From Micromussa lordhowensis (Eukaryota > Cnidaria > Anthozoa > Scleractinia > Lobophylliidae): a stretch of 64,000 nucleotides of DNA. How positions within the stretch are numbered: the stretch's first letter is position 1; each line of letters opens with the position of its first letter. The notes under the pieces were generated by a model, which saw only the letters and a program-made list of their open reading frames with translations, ran no database searches and was not told where the DNA came from. The stretch covers positions 12,139,282 through 12,203,281 of the forward strand of contig OZ026607.1 in the NCBI GenBank assembly GCA_964020085.1, given 5' to 3'. The position numbers and the translations under genes were made by a program. This document shows positions 9,020 through 23,000 of this stretch, in pieces.

Positions 9020-11345
9020 TAGCCTTTGCATTTGCTGATCAGATCCTACCAGCTTCCAGTACTTATGATTTGTCCGTTGGCCCTTTCTAGAGTTTACAGT
9101 GTTCATTAGAATTCTTATTGCATCGCAGTGGGGACAAGAAACCAGATTAGTGAACTGTAAAAAAAAAAACACACGTTTCTTGCAGAAAATTATATGCTAT
9201 TGTCTTTTCCACTCGATGTCTGGCCAGAGCCTGCTTAGCTACTTTATTTACATAGTGGCATTAATTTAACAATACCTCCATTCTTTGCATGGTTGTTTTG
9301 TCTGACCTTTACTCGAATTCAATTTTTTTTTCAAAGTTGCATAATCGTTCTCTTCTGGGGTTTCACACCCAAGGATCCGTGGCGTGCGCACGTGAGTCTG
9401 GGGATCGAGCAAGGTTTTGTGTGGTCATCGAACAAGGTTTATTTCAGCTACGTCAACCACTCGAGGAAGGCCCTGGACTCTGTTCAGAAGTTAAGCTTAG
9501 CATCACCTGCGAAAAGTGGGTTTCTCACGTGTAACCGATTTTAGCTCGGAAACTTAAGTAAAACAACGTAACTTCAGTAGGCTGCAAGAGGGTACGTTCA
9601 AGAGAGTGCATTCCATTATGCGTAGTGGGGAACGGCTTTCGCGAGATTATTAAACGCCAATGACTAAGAGTTATAAACTGTGTTTTGTTTCCTCGTCGGT
9701 TCAGTACAGTTCTCAGAGACGCTTAAGTTTTACTCTTTTGATGGTTTACATTTAAATCTTTAGATAAGAAGACAGTGCCAGCCACCACTTCCAGCAAGGG
9801 ATGCGATGTTAAACCTTTTTCGCGCTCGGAAATGTAAAGATTTGGAAAGTTGAAATTTTCAAGACACGTTAAATAAAACGTGTAAGGCTAAGCACTCCGT
9901 TTAAGTTACATACTCATAAACAAGGTCGACGCAGTCTCGACGGAGCACGTGCATGGTGCATGGTCAATGAGATTAACGCTTTACACATGCACTTTATCTA
10001 GGGACAACAAAGCCAAAGGGATTTTTGTCTGGGGTCGGGAGATTACAGCTGTTTGAAGTCACTTTACCGTAAAACACCGAAAGTAGCCCTCATTAATTGC
10101 GGATTTAAATAAAATAAAATGTTCTCAATATAAGGAGAGAAGAAAGGAAGCCTTGTTGAAAAAATTAAGTTTCAAGAAACAGACCATCTTGGCGATCTTG
10201 GCGATCCGATCAGGAAGCGTTGTGATTATGTAATTCATGCATAGTCACAGTGAGCAGAAAACTGACAAAAAGATGTGCCGGGTCAGGGACCTTCCAATTT
10301 AAATCTTAGCCCACTTGTTTGCTTCTTTGATGTTTACTGGGCTTTTTGATCATTTCCTTCTATTAACTATGATTTAGGAAAACGACTTCAAAATATTAAT
10401 TAGGTTTCAGTATTGCTTTTCTCTTCTTACTATTTTTCTTCATGTTTACTCCACTCTAAGGCGCTAAAACTATCAAAGGTACTGCATGGCCGTGGCGTAG
10501 ACAAGCCTGGAGTAAATTTATGGAAAAAGAAGGAGGTGGCATGATGGCGTTATTTGACTTCAGGTACCAGCAAAGATCAGCCCACTCCTCACCTCTAATT
10601 TTGGTTGGGCACTTATGTTTTCTTTCCAAAGCTGTTTTTTATACTACGCAATAAGCGTTTCGTTTTGTACGCTGCTAGTTGCATTTAACCTCGTTTCCAG
10701 GCTCTCTTTCCTTTCCCTCCCTGTTAACTGTCGTAATGTGACCTTACGACCACGAGCAGCAGAATTCAACTTGAGTGAAACGATCCTGAGTGGTTTTCTG
10801 GTTGGAAAAGGAACTGGGCTGAGTTAAATCCTCGGCAAACAAACAAATTTAACAGCGGCAGAGCAAATTTTACATTTCATAAACTTTCGCTTTTCTTTTC
10901 TGTTTCTCAATCAAATGAGACAGAAAGAAAAATAAAATCTCTGGCACCTGCAGGGCTTCTTGGTAAAGTTTCTTCTGAAGTAAAAAATCTGGACTATCTT
11001 TCAAGACGTTCCGTCTATCATGAGTGGGACATTTTCACACCAAGTCCTCCACAGCAGCAGAGCGACTCCATTCGTCACTGTCTGCTGTCACTCTTCATAT
11101 TTTCAGTATGCTTCGTTCCTTTCTTTCGCGTCTGGTGATCCTTGGTCGTCGTCCTCTCCTTCTCTTTCTGGTGCCCAGTTCCTGGCTGCCAGAAACAGAA
11201 ATCCAAACATGTTGCATCCTTGTTTGACTATACATCAAACCAGTCACATCTTCCTTCTTGGTCTTCTACAGCACAATAGATTCTTTTCGCCATTTTCACG
11301 ATCTTCTCTGGGATGGTATACCTCCATAGGCTTTCACGGTGGATG
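9020..11345. other. Intergenic, no supported gene
   Basis: Two overlapping frames at 9289-9544 are both open for about 80 codons; one reads TPKDPWRAHVSLGIEQGFVW, which looks protein-like but matches no family I can name and has no splice partners. A fragment of the CTCGTTTCCAGGCTCTC repeat lies near 10689. I see nothing else of note. Confidence 0.5.
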
Positions 11346-11351
11346 GAAATA

Positions 11352-11800
11352 CAGTGAAACCTGTATTAAGCGGACACCGTTGGGACCCTTACTAGTGTCC
11401 GCTTAATACAGGGTGTCCGCTCTAAACAGGTTCAGCAGTAATAATTAATTATTAACTGTTTTGTAACACAGTGTAAGATCAAAGACTTCTCATAGCATGA
11501 TGTCCAGTCAGTCAATGCATCAATCTGGAATAATGTACTTAGCTTTAAAACGGCATCGCTGAACAATGTTAACGGTGTCTGAGCTGAGCATTTAGAAGTA
11601 AAAAGCCCTTGAAGTGTCCGCTTATTGCAGGTTTCGTGCAACAAAATGGCTTAATATTGGTGTCCGCGTCCCCTTAACAGAGGTGTTCGCTGAACGCAGG
11701 TTTATTTTACAGTAGATGTGGGAAGAAAGTTTAGGGACTCAAGCTTGTGTCTACTTAATAGAGGGTGTCCGCTTAATTTTAAGTTAGGACGCAATGTCGG
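11352..11800. mobile_element. Pogo/Tigger-like TTAAGCGGACACC repeat cluster
   Basis: It begins CAGTGAAACCTGTATTAAGC directly after TA. The motifs TAAGCGGACACC and GTGTCCGCTTAAT recur in both orientations at about 11392-11405, 11613-11630 and 11765-11780. A right end CCTGCGTTCAGCG (reverse complement) lies near 11690, closing at TTTACAG/TA. The CAG termini with TA flanks match pogo-like ends. No transposase was seen. It looks like two or more units inserted together. Confidence 0.55.
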
Positions 11801-12124
11801 TTGCCATTCGTTTGTCTGTTCAGTGATGTTTCAGATGTTCTTTCTATACCCTGCTTGTTCTTTTCTCAACTAGCAGCCAACACCGCCGCATCTTATCACA
11901 GCCATAGGATCTTCGCAAAAAGGGGTGAGGTAGACCATCCTGTCTTGATCTTCGTTAATGACTTTGCGGGCCCCTAACATGTTTCTCTCTCCCAGTCTCT
12001 CTGATTACTACAAGGGATTATATTATTTGTCACATAACAATATCGAAAAAACCACGACCTCTTTGATTCTTTTTAATAGATCAGGGTACTGTTTCTTTCA
12101 ATATATGCTTTAAATTCAACAAGT

Positions 12125-12184
<60 letters not shown>
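12125..12184. repeat. (TAA)n microsatellite
   Basis: About 20 uninterrupted units of TAA. It creates a false poly-isoleucine open frame on the minus strand. Confidence 0.95.
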
Positions 12185-12186
<2 letters not shown>

Positions 12187-12886
12187 GGTCTTTATTAAGA
12201 ATTCATTGCTCAAACAGACGTGCAACAATTTACATGGCAATAAGATGAATGAGGGAAAACAAATATTAGTTACTATTAAAAAGACATCTATTAATAAAAA
12301 CTGGACATTAGGTAAAATATAATTATGCGACCTAGTTCTCAACTGCCGTGTTCTCTGGGGAGGTAAAAGATCGCTCAACGCAGTGTTGGTAGAAGAGATC
12401 CTTCGCCATGACTTCATATCTCTATTACGACAAATATCCAAGATACTGTGCTGCTTTAACTTATAACACCTGACAAAGAGCTTATTTATCTCGAGCTTAT
12501 GGTTTAAAAAATTGATCTAAAATGAGATAAAATGTTGCTACATTCTGCATTCTTAGATCATAATAATATTTTCATATGATACAACTTCCAAATTAAGAAT
12601 AAAAGAAAATTTCTCAAATTTTATGCGTGAATGTTCATCCCATATATCTTGCTCTATGTCAGAATGTTCATCATCAGTCCAATATTTCACCAATACTTTT
12701 CATATATGATCACCAATGTTGTTCCAATATGCCAAACCGCGCGGAAATTGGGGCGGAAACAAAATTCACTCCCTCCTCTCCGTCGATATTTTGCTCTCAC
12801 CCCAATTTTCGCTCGACCAGTAAGCGAGAAACTCTTCGCTTACGCGGGGACGCTTGATGCGCAGGCTAAATTTGCTCAAAGCTGTT

Positions 12887-13207
12887 TCACAGATCCTTCT
12901 GGTTTGGGTTTTGGATGACTATTAAAGAATATTCTCCTGATGGTGCCACCATAATCTCGTTCTTGCGTGAACGGACACGCAGAAACTTCAGATCATTGAG
13001 AGGGTCAAGATCTCGAATGCAGCTCCGTGCTAAGGTCGTTAAGTGCTGAAAATTGTGCGCGTAAACTTGGGTTGTGGCATTATCCATAGTTGTCTTGATC
13101 GCAATGCCTTGTGGGTTAAGTACAATGAGGCCGAGGACGCCCGGGTGCGAGGTGATTCGCTTTAAAGTATCTTCCACCTCTCCTAGTCCTGTTGGTGCAG
13201 GTTCCAT
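12887..13207 (-). CDS. DYNLRB: Dynein light chain roadblock-type protein
   Basis: 106 residues in one exon. The Roadblock/LC7 domain spans about residues 8-100 with [52 protein letters not shown] and [17 protein letters not shown], collinear with vertebrate DYNLRB1/2 over nearly the whole length (the human protein is 96 residues). The extra 10 residues at the N-terminus precede the usual start. The product binds the dynein intermediate chain in the cytoplasmic dynein motor. All core residues seem intact, so this looks functional. The gene has no introns here, unlike the vertebrate genes as I recall them, which may mean a retrocopy; no 3' poly(A) tract or flanking duplication is obvious. Which paralogue it is (1 or 2) cannot be decided. 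Confidence 0.9.
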   Translation of the reverse strand: MEPAPTGLGEVEDTLKRITSHPGVLGLIVLNPQGIAIKTTMDNATTQVYAHNFQHLTTLARSCIRDLDPLNDLKFLRVRSRKNEIMVAPSGEYSLIVIQNPNQKDL

Positions 13208-13264
13208 GTGACAGCGATGCGGTTAACTTTATCCTTCGAAGTCAAAAGAAATATATTAATTACC

Positions 13265-13630
13265 CATGTCAGTCAGTTGGTCGATCGGTGGGTCGGTCGG
13301 ACAGACAGAGGATGAGACAGTCAGTCAGTCAGGCTGTCAATTAGCGAGTCAGTCAGCCAGCTAACCGGTCAGCCAGCCAGCCAGCCAGTCAGTCAGTCAG
13401 ACAGTCTGTCTGTCTGTCTGTCTGTCTGTCAGACAGTCAGTCAGTCAGTCAGTCAGACGGACATTCAGTCAGACGGACAGTCAGTCACACAGTTATTCAG
13501 TCAGTCATTCATTCTAACAGACAGTCAGTCAGACAGTTATTCATTCAGTCAGTCATTCATTCAGTCAGTCAGCCGTTAGGCGGAAAGTCAGTCAATCAGT
13601 CAGTCCGACAGACAGACAGTCTGTCTCACA
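13265..13630. repeat. CAGT/CAGA tetranucleotide satellite
   Basis: About 365 bases dominated by CAGT units, with variants such as CAGC, CAGA and TCGG and a CTGT run that reverses the strand near 13405-13427. It lies just upstream of the DYNLRB start codon (13207), so it may affect that gene's promoter region or the local assembly. Confidence 0.9.
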
Positions 13631-13879
13631 CCTAGCCATTTGAAATCGCTCATTTTATCATTACAAATTAACGAGCCAGTCAATCACACATGTTAAGTTC
13701 TCGAAATGCTAGAAAGCTCTCGAAAGGTTGCGTTACTCTCGTGGTTTCGAGATTGACAAGAAGCGTTTCGCATCAATAGTTTTGTGGTTTCTCTGTGAAA
13801 CTACTTGCACAAGTAACGCCTTCATTCCTAACATTTCCTACGATTGTAACAAACAAATTGATTCCTTCATATCCTATAT

Positions 13880-14160
13880 ATTAGGGGGGGAGATTAGTTT
13901 GGGTGGCTAGCTCCCCTCCCCCCTTTGGAGAAGCAAAACATAAAAAAACACTATGAAAAACATTGTGAATATTATGACAAAAGCTCTGGGTAGGTACCTC
14001 ATTGTAATTTCTGCTTTGTGGCTTTGCTAGTATTTCTGGTGTAACAGTTTTCAAATTATAACATTCTGGGAGCATACCCCATGGATTCTGCAACCCCAGG
14101 GTACCAGCCCCCCTGCCCGCCCCCCACCCGCCCCTTGAAAGATGCTGGATCCGCCCCTGA
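13880..14160. repeat. hAT-like non-autonomous element, probable
   Basis: The right end, in reverse complement, reads CAGGGGCGGATCCAGCATC, a sequence like the CAGGGGCGGATCC termini of many hAT-type elements. The left end is a poorly matching G-rich run (TTAGGGGGGGAGATTAG). There is no transposase. Confidence 0.4.
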
Positions 14161-14164
14161 TAGT

Positions 14165-16150
14165 TCTTTATCTTTAGGAACAAGGTGACATTTTTCTCAG
14201 TTCACTAGAAAATAATAACCTACAAAATCATTTCGCAAAACAAAACATAACCAGCGCGAGATTTAATCTGCATCTAACGATGGGAATGGCAGTTCATAAA
14301 TACATTTTTTATTTAAAAAAATATTTATAATTCCATGAACAGTTCTTTTTATAAATATAGGCTTCTCACAGAAAATCGACTTGCCATCTAAAGAGAACAT
14401 ACAGCTTAACATCGATTTTAAAAGCTGCAATATTCACGGAGAGATCCCTGGGGAGAGACGGTGTAGGCAATACATTAACTTAGTAACCGCGATTTGTTTT
14501 ATTGATGCAAACTCTACATATAGCAAGAGAGGGATTGTGTCTGATGCGATTCATTGGTGTAATGGGTCGCTAGTCGATAGATAACACGGGCATTACAAAG
14601 AAAACTAATTAAATAATCTGGTAATTATCGGAAAATATTAAACTACATTAGTCCAAGTTGCCTTCACAGACCAAAACGATAAAATGTTGCTTTTAACACA
14701 TTGAAGTCAGGATTAGTTGAACCATAGAAAAGGTTAAAAAACGCAGTATGGAGCAATTCTGAAGTCGAAGACACTAAAATTTCTCAATTAGGAAAAGTCC
14801 CATATGTTTACTCAAGCACGCATTTGTTGCTAGTCACAGAACATCAAAATATTCCTCACTCACCAATCAATAAGTCCCGGTGGGCTTTACGAGAAGAAAC
14901 TTCGAAGGACAAGAAGATACCTGGCAGGATATCAAAACAAGGTTCCCAAAGACACGAAGTACAAAATAATTCGCGTTGAAGGTCAAAGTGTTTGGGTTAC
15001 CGCGATACGAGCAAAACACTAAATATTGAGACATTCGTGGAATGTCAACTTGCGTGTTCATAATTCCTGCTTATTGATATTACGTCCGATTTGAAACAAA
15101 AGGTCAGCGGGTTTATTGGCTGTTCGAAAACAATTTTTACGGCAAACATGCAGGATTAAGAGGTTTTATAGCAAGGTCACGTTATTTCAGGAGATTACAT
15201 CAAACATTGTAAGACGGTTTGATTTCCATTTACTTTTGCCTCTGTTTCATAACGAGTCCTCGTGGGAGAAAATAAACGGTTCAGTGAATCGCTAATGTTG
15301 TCACAGACGCAAAATAAAATTGTTCTGTAGCGTACTCTTTCGGGTTTTAAAACCCAAGGAACCGACCCGCACGAATTTTTTTCCAAGAGCTAAACTATAA
15401 GCTATAAGCCTAAATTATTTATTAGAAGACTATGAACTATCAGTTCCCTCGTATCGTTGACCAAGAGGCAATCGAAAAAAGCGAACAGGAGAAAATGCCG
15501 AACGAAAAAATCAGTCTCCTCCCTGCCTAGGCTCGATAACCAGCCGCTGTTCGGGAAAAGAGCCAGCACTCCTCCCCCGGAGGGACGCAGACCAGACACG
15601 AGAGAGCTGCGGAAATCGAGCCTACCCCTTGCCGTGAACACGACGGACCCACTCGGCAAAACTAACGTCAATCGGCTGACGCTCGAAACGTAATAAGCTG
15701 CACAAACTCGCCACGGCGGTTACCTACAAGTTGATTTCATCACGCCGCATGGCGCGATCTGTTGCTTGGCAACTTAAAGAGCGGAATGGCAATTCGCTAC
15801 CACACATACATTACTTTACCTACCCTCGGATTTTAGAGTAGCTTATGCAGCTAATATCTCCGAGCATTTAGCCATCAAGTATAAGGCCACCTCGTTATTA
15901 CGGCAACTTTATTTTATTCCCAGCGAAACGCCCATACTTTTCTTAAACCCCGTGAACCATTTTATAATACCGCCACTCAAACCAGTTCTGACCCAGTTAT
16001 GTCAGTTATGTTCGTCTTAATTGTGATATATCTGTTAAGACGTCACCCAATTTAGACCCGTTGATAACGGTATTACTGGAGTTCCACTGCACTTGTTTCC
16101 CAGACCGACCAAGTAAATCGCACATACACAAGAAGCGTTTTCTTCACTTG
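14165..16150. other. Intergenic, no supported gene
   Basis: Open frames on both strands around 15402-15693 overlap and match nothing I recognise. The rest is AT-rich and has no clear repeats. Confidence 0.5.
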
Positions 16151-16156
16151 CATGTC

Positions 16157-16162
16157 TTTATT
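16157..16162 (-). terminator. Poly(A) signal candidate for DIP2
   Basis: AATAAA on the minus strand about 905 bases after the DIP2 stop codon. The interval 16163-17066 has no other gene and would be the 3' UTR. Confidence 0.45.
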
Positions 16163-17066
16163 ATTTACACATAAAAATATAAGAAACAATTCCTGCTATT
16201 GCCTTTTTTACATAATAGGTAACAAATCTGACAACTAATTCTGTTGTGACGCACAAATCTAGGAATAATTGTTACATCGTTAGACAAATGCCGTATTACA
16301 TGCGTTATAATTCTTACAACTTTCACAAACAAAAAAAATTATAAAAACAAGTTATCTAGCTGGCAACTTAACTATTTATAGTCCCAAGAAGACTACACAA
16401 TGCAGGCGTAATTCGTCTGAAACAATATAAAATACTACACAACATTCTTTAAAATTGGAGAACAACTACAATTCAGTCTTTATGTCGCCAGCGGGCGCGG
16501 TCAATAAGGAGATTATTTCCTAAGCCCAGAAGGGGCGAGTCCAGAAGTCAATCATTACGTGTGATTTACTTCATTCGAAGATTGAACGCAACTTTGTGTT
16601 CTCTTTGTTTTGTAACTTCTCCTGCATATTTTAAAACGTCATTTGACTCAATAGAAACTAATTCGAAATTCTAGAATTTCATGAATGAAAAATGGCTGAA
16701 TTAAAACCATACAATTTCCCCGCACTGTGAAGAATTCATCACAAGCAGGTTCTTTTTGGTTTAACTTCAAATATTTGTTCCTTACGAGTATTGACCGGCC
16801 CAAGCTAAGCCATAAGTTATTTAATGTGGGGTGCATATCGGTCGGACGCAACAACGCACAAAGAGAACGTCTCCATACGTTAGCAGTGTCTTAATACACT
16901 AAATATCGCCATAACGAATCAAAATCTGGCGCGACACTCGCTAAGGCAAACAGTTACTGTTCAATTTGCCAATTCCAAGACACCTACGGTTTATACATAA
17001 ACCTGACGTGAAAGTCATTCTAATGACTTTTCGTGTACCACTCAAATGGAGTACCCTCAGAAGTGT

Positions 17067-20000
17067 CTACATGTTATAGGCCACGTAAATAGGATCCAAC
17101 TGATCCCCTAGGAACCCGTCCCTCAAATGCATTCGTTGCTTCTCTCCGCGAGAGTTGATCGGCACTACACCAGGATCTACCACCACTACCACCCCCACGA
17201 TCAGCTGTTGTTCATTTAACACCGATGACGTCACAAGCGGAACGACGTCAAGTGCCTCACTTTCCTCGGCGTCCAGTTCCACTACAACCACCAGCAGGTT
17301 AGTCCAAGTGAACACCGCACTAGGGAGGGAAAAGAAAAACAAATACAAAAATAAATTACCCAGTTATTCGTTGGAGCTGCGAGGTACTTAAATTACCTTG
17401 GTTTTCACATGGTTTGCAGTTTTCTTCACTCATAGAGAGCTTTCGCTCACCTGGCCAGCAGCCATGCAAATTTATTTGGAACAAAGAAAGTGTTTACATA
17501 AGAAAAGAAATCAACTCCCACAGGATTGGTTTGGCTCACCAACATGGCCGACGCTTCACCGATTGTTGCCGTGATGCAATGTGAAAACACTAATAACATT
17601 TTCACAACGTGACTCAAAATAACGCCTGCAAAGGCTATTTTCCCAAATCATCGTTGGCGTAGCCAGAGGAGCATTCTGTATCTCCAGTCAGTTCTTTTTC
17701 CGTCGAACCAAATCCAAGGTCATACGCACCAAAAATATTTCCGAAGGACTAATTGTGTTTCCAATTTTTTTTCCCGCGAAGAGATCACCTTGCAGTAAGT
17801 AGCCCTCTCCTACTCGGGGATTGAAGAGTGAGTGGGGGAGGGAGGGGGGGAGGGGTGGGGAGTTAAGGTACAAACCTTTCGCAGATTGCTCGGTGGCATC
17901 TCGTGACTGTGTTCTCGATGTCTACTGGGTGATACCGCATACCACGTAGTATCATGGTCTCATCTAAAGGGCCAACCACAAATAACGCATCATGCCGAGC
18001 TGTGAAAAACAAACCAAATCGTCATGAGCGAGACAAGCTGTCGAGCTGCATAAGCTGCCAAAGAAAAAGTCTTCGCTTTAAACAATTAAAATGCCTTTCT
18101 GATTTAAACCGAACAGTTTCAAGCATCATTACCTCCGTCAAGATAAAATTAAAATTGCTAGTACAAGCAAGTTTTTTCGCTAAATCATACAACTACATGC
18201 AGTACAACACATCCCACCTCCATCAGTCTGCGTGAAATCTGTTCTTTTGATGAATCCCAGATACCCCGTTCGGGCGTACGTTGCTCCAGTCTCTCCCAGG
18301 CCCCCGGTGGTCAGTTTAGCGTTGAAGCGATCTTCTGTTTGGGAATCCTCGCCTGTCATGAAGTAACCGCTGCCATTGTGCGGGCTGTTGACCCAGATCT
18401 GCAAAGTTTGAAAAATAAAAATGCACGTGAAGTACATAAGTAAGTGACTTAAACACGATTGTCGTGTTATAAAGCATGAGAATAACATGACGTACCTCTC
18501 CGAGATGCGAGTCTGCGCACATGCCTTTTGTTTCAGGATTAGCAATCACTACTTTGACACCAGGCAAAATCTAATTGAGTTAAGACAAATCATAAAAGAA
18601 CAAGTTAGGTAAGAGCAAACGTGATTTATGAAGGAGCAAGATATCTTTCCATAATGGCGATGACAATTAGAAATCATATATTCAGTGTCACAATATTTAG
18701 TATTTGAAAAAAAAAACAAAACAAAACAAAATACGAGTGCTGATTGCTTTAAAAATCACGTTTGTATCACTTGATGGAAACACGGAAAAGTTACGTTGTT
18801 GGTTTTCTTCTCTGGGCTGTTTTCTAAAAACGATAGAAAACATTTTCTTCATGTTGCTATCGAGTTATGGAAACACTCGTAATAGTTTGAGAAAACTCGA
18901 AAAAGCTGTGGAAACGCTGCTTATCAAGACCTATCAAGCATTTCTAATTCTCACAAACTTCCACTCGTTTTTCTTAATCTCGATAGAAACACAGAAGAGG
19001 TTTTTTACTCTCTTAATTAATTGACAACTAACAAGCACTCTTACCTTGCCAGATTCCAAGAGGCATAAGCTGTGTGGGCTTCCTCGTTCCACAAGCGTCA
19101 CCCTGTAACAAAAACGTGAGACAGCGCGAGTGAAAACAAAGTTAAGAAAATTGGTAGTCTTTGATCCGATCACGAGAAATCAGGCGCTCTTCGATGGCCC
19201 AACGTTTGTTTCTCAGCGAAAAAAAAAATGCGAAATCAAAAACTGATAACGTAGCATTACCTAGATCAAAGAATAGTTCTCAAAATTCCCGGTACGCACA
19301 GGAAGCGACAAAGCTTCCGAGTAAAATCGGTTCAAATACGAAATAATACTTCACCTGTCGTTTCGTAAGGCCTTCGTATCAACATATACACTAGAGGCTT
19401 CGGGGGTCGACGCACCCTGAAATGAACATAAACGAGTCAGTACGTGCGTGCGTGTGTGAGAGCGAGCGTGGCGTGGCGCACGCGCGAGTACGTGTCACAC
19501 AAGTAATGGAGTGTGACATGTGCTCTTTGCCCAATTATCGAGAGAGAAGTCCGAGTTTCGTTACCTGCGTGCAAATAGCAACATTGGCTCTGCTTCCAAA
19601 CGACGTGCTCACAGCACGAGGAGAGAGGCCCAGGCCAGAGAAAAGAGTCGAAAACGCTGTTGTCAGGTTTATCCTGGGGCGCTCTTCAGCAACCACAACA
19701 CAGTTACGAACACAAGTCAAGTTGACGCCCTTGGACTGTCAAAAAGAAAAATATGACAATAAATTACTCAAGCACGTAATGGAAAATACATTATCACACA
19801 TTTACCTTCTTAGAGATAAATTATCCATCATACCTTGAGTGCCGGTATTGACTGTCCCAGTCCCTTGGTACATAAATCCATCACAGGGTAAGAACAGAAC
19901 GTGTCACGAACTGGGGACGAAAAAACGGAAAGACGACCTCATTACACAGATCCGCAATGACCAAAAGAGCATGCATGGAACTAGCGCTCTTTACACCGCA

Positions 20001-23000
20001 ACTCTCTCGATTCCCAAGAGCGATCAACAGCTAATTTCTCCTTAGAATATAAATACAATCACAAACAGGCAGTTAATAAGAATGAAGACATCTATCAAGT
20101 TCAACTAAGGGATGCGATGACACACCACCAAATTCTCACATTGTAAGAGATGTATGTTTTTGGGAGAATTTACAGTTCGACCACGGCTTACAAAAGGAAA
20201 AAGTGTTTACCTTTATACTGACTAACTACCGATAACCAAAGCGCTGGATTAGTCTCCAAGTCTCCCGGAGGAATGAGGATTGTGTGGTGTCCAGAATAGA
20301 CGCTGAAATTTAAAATGAAACAAATACCTGAGTAAAATGAAAAGGGAACAGCAAAGGCAAAATTACAAGGGAAAATTTGATTCTTCGAGTGACCTACCCT
20401 GTCAAACACCAAAGTAGAAATCCTAGTCCACAGTAAGGATCAAGACACACGGCGATATCACGAGATGGGTAGAGCTCACAAGCGAGCTTCATGGCGCGAC
20501 ACAATGCAGTGACTGCTGAGTGAGACATCTGAAAACAAATGAGGAAAAGCATTAGTGACTGTGTTTTCTTTGCTAACCTGCCGCAAAATACGAGGTAATG
20601 AGCGTAATCTTATAACGTCGACAACTGCGGTGTTGTGACAGTTGAGCAATAGTTTCACGTGCTGTTGTTTCTTATGCTATATACAAGATGTTTGTAACTT
20701 GAAGTTTGCATATGAAACCCTGGTGTGACCATTTAAATGAAAGCTACTGAGCAGTACTTTCATGTGGTACTGTTTATTATGCTGTACAACGTGGTGCTAA
20801 CTTTTCAAGTCTGTGAATGAAGCCCTAGTGTGCGACCATTCAAATGAAAGCTATTGATTGAGCAGTACTTTCATGTGGTACTGTTTATTATGCTGTACAA
20901 GGTGGTGCTAACTTTTAAGTCTGTGGTTGAAACCCTAGTGTGTGACCATTCAAATGAAAGCTATTGAGCAGTACTTTCACGTGACTGAAACTAGCTTGCA
21001 ATGGAAGCTCATGTGCTCATTAAAAAGAGATTAATGTCATTTGCAATTGAAAAGACTTCTCGCATTAGCCTCAGTTGCAAGCTAATACCGGGAATATGAA
21101 TATGGCCTACTCAAAAAGATCTCAATGACTGCATCATTGTAAAACTGACCTTCACTCCAGAAAGCATTCCAGTTGTAGAAACACTAAAATCAAGATAGGC
21201 GATCATTTCTGGCGTGGGAGCTCTGTAAGGATTTGTCAACTTCTTTTTAGGAGCGTCATCTACCTCCACCACTGTGGGCCATGACTTTATGTCCACCACT
21301 CCCACAGCTTCCTTAGATCTTAACGCCTTGGCGATATTGTGAGTGGTCAAAACTGCACGTGACTTGCTGACGTCGATAACCATTTTGACGGTGGGGAGGG
21401 TGGAGCTGATGTTGTTGGTGTGAGGGGGGCGGACGGGAACTGGAATTAGACCTAAGATGCAAAGCTTTGTTTAAGTATGATTTATGATTATGCCGCTGTC
21501 TTTGGTATTTGATTTTGGAGAACACAGTTTGAAAAGGTTAATTGTCTTACCAGCATACAGGCATGCAAAGACTGCTACAATGAAGTCCACACCTGAGAAG
21601 AGAAGACAACAATGCCAAAAGATTAATTCGCATTACTGACTTTGTTTCTTTTAAGGTTAGTTGTGAGAACGTAGTAGTACATCAAGAGAGTATTCCCTTG
21701 TTGAAGTATTCCTGTCTCCGACCGAACACTGATTTTGAAAGGACAGCTGAGCCGTTTTCCAATCTTGAAATAAGTCAGAAGGCTGATCAAAGCGCGAATT
21801 CAGCTCAGAGAAAATTTAGAAAAGCTCCCAAGGTCGATCAACTTACATAACGTCACAGAACCTTAAGTGAGAAATATAATGAAAGCTAGAAGGATATTTC
21901 AAAGAGTGTTGCAACGTATTGTTGTTTGCTGTGAAATCGGCTTGTACTATAAACACAGAATTTAACCGTCAGGTCTTAAGGTTAGTTGAGTGCTTGCTGT
22001 ACACTAAGTCACAGCGACCTTATCTTGGCGAAGTAGCAAAGAAATCTAAGCCGTGAGTTCACGGCTGAGAGAAATGGAAATGATCAAAGAAAACCGACCT
22101 CTCTAATATAAGTTGCTTTCAAAGCCAACCTCGTTCCCTGGCTCTCTCTTCTTTGCTTCCTTCGTAAGGAGAGAGAGCCTGAGAACGAGGTTGTTTCAAA
22201 GCTTGTGAAATACATACCAGGCGTGAAGAGAAGCGCTACATTATCACCAGAACTGAGGCGACCTTGTTCAACTGCCATCTGCGCTACACGTTCAGCACGC
22301 TTATGAAGCTGGCTTGCAGTCAGCAAGGAAGCCACAGCACCCTGGAATATAAAGAAATAAGCTATGCACATTGTCCAACCAATCTCTAGGTGAGCCTGTA
22401 TCGAGGCAAACTGTAGTGACAGGACTTATCTTGGTTTATATAGCATTAAGCAACTAGTAGAAGTATTTCTACTCCCCCGTGGATGGGATGTTAGTACATC
22501 GCAGGGCTACTTCTCTACATTTAACTCGTAGCCACTAATATTGTAACATCTGGGTGGAGAGAGAGGCACTGTGAGAGTTAAGTGTCTTGCCCAAGAACAC
22601 AACACAATGACCTTAGCCAGGGCTTGAACCCAGACTACTCGATCCGGAGTCCAGCGCGCTAACTTTAACCTCTGTGCCTGCCAATCTAAAAGATGGATAA
22701 CTTACTAGATGAAGCATTGCTTTAAACGCAATCTGTGGTTACCTTGGCATTCAGTAGCGTAAACAACGTGTGATCAGCCATAGTTTGTGCTCTCCACTTA
22801 AGAATCTCTGCCAGAAATTGGTACTGCAAAAACACAACAGTTTATCAATCATTACTTGAACTTCTACCAGCTATCTGGGATTCTGAACTTCTGAAAGTTA
22901 AATGTACGACTAAAAAACAGTGATTGGCGAGTCCTGTTCAGATCTGAGAGGAATTTAGGATGGGCGGTTCCAAAATACATCTATACAAACCCCAGGGAAG

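Noticed and set aside
12073..12441. 122-codon minus frame with poly-isoleucine
   Set aside because: Created by the (TAA)n microsatellite.
13265..13630. Regulatory array upstream of the roadblock gene
   Set aside because: It is simple CAGT repetition; nothing beyond position supports a regulatory role.
17155..17391. Thr/Ser-rich plus frame
   Set aside because: Antisense of the last DIP2 exon, whose match to the family is clear.
22600..22683. Possible tRNA gene on the minus strand
   Set aside because: Only box A/B-like pieces are present, with no cloverleaf, and the same head is attached to a SINE body at another locus.
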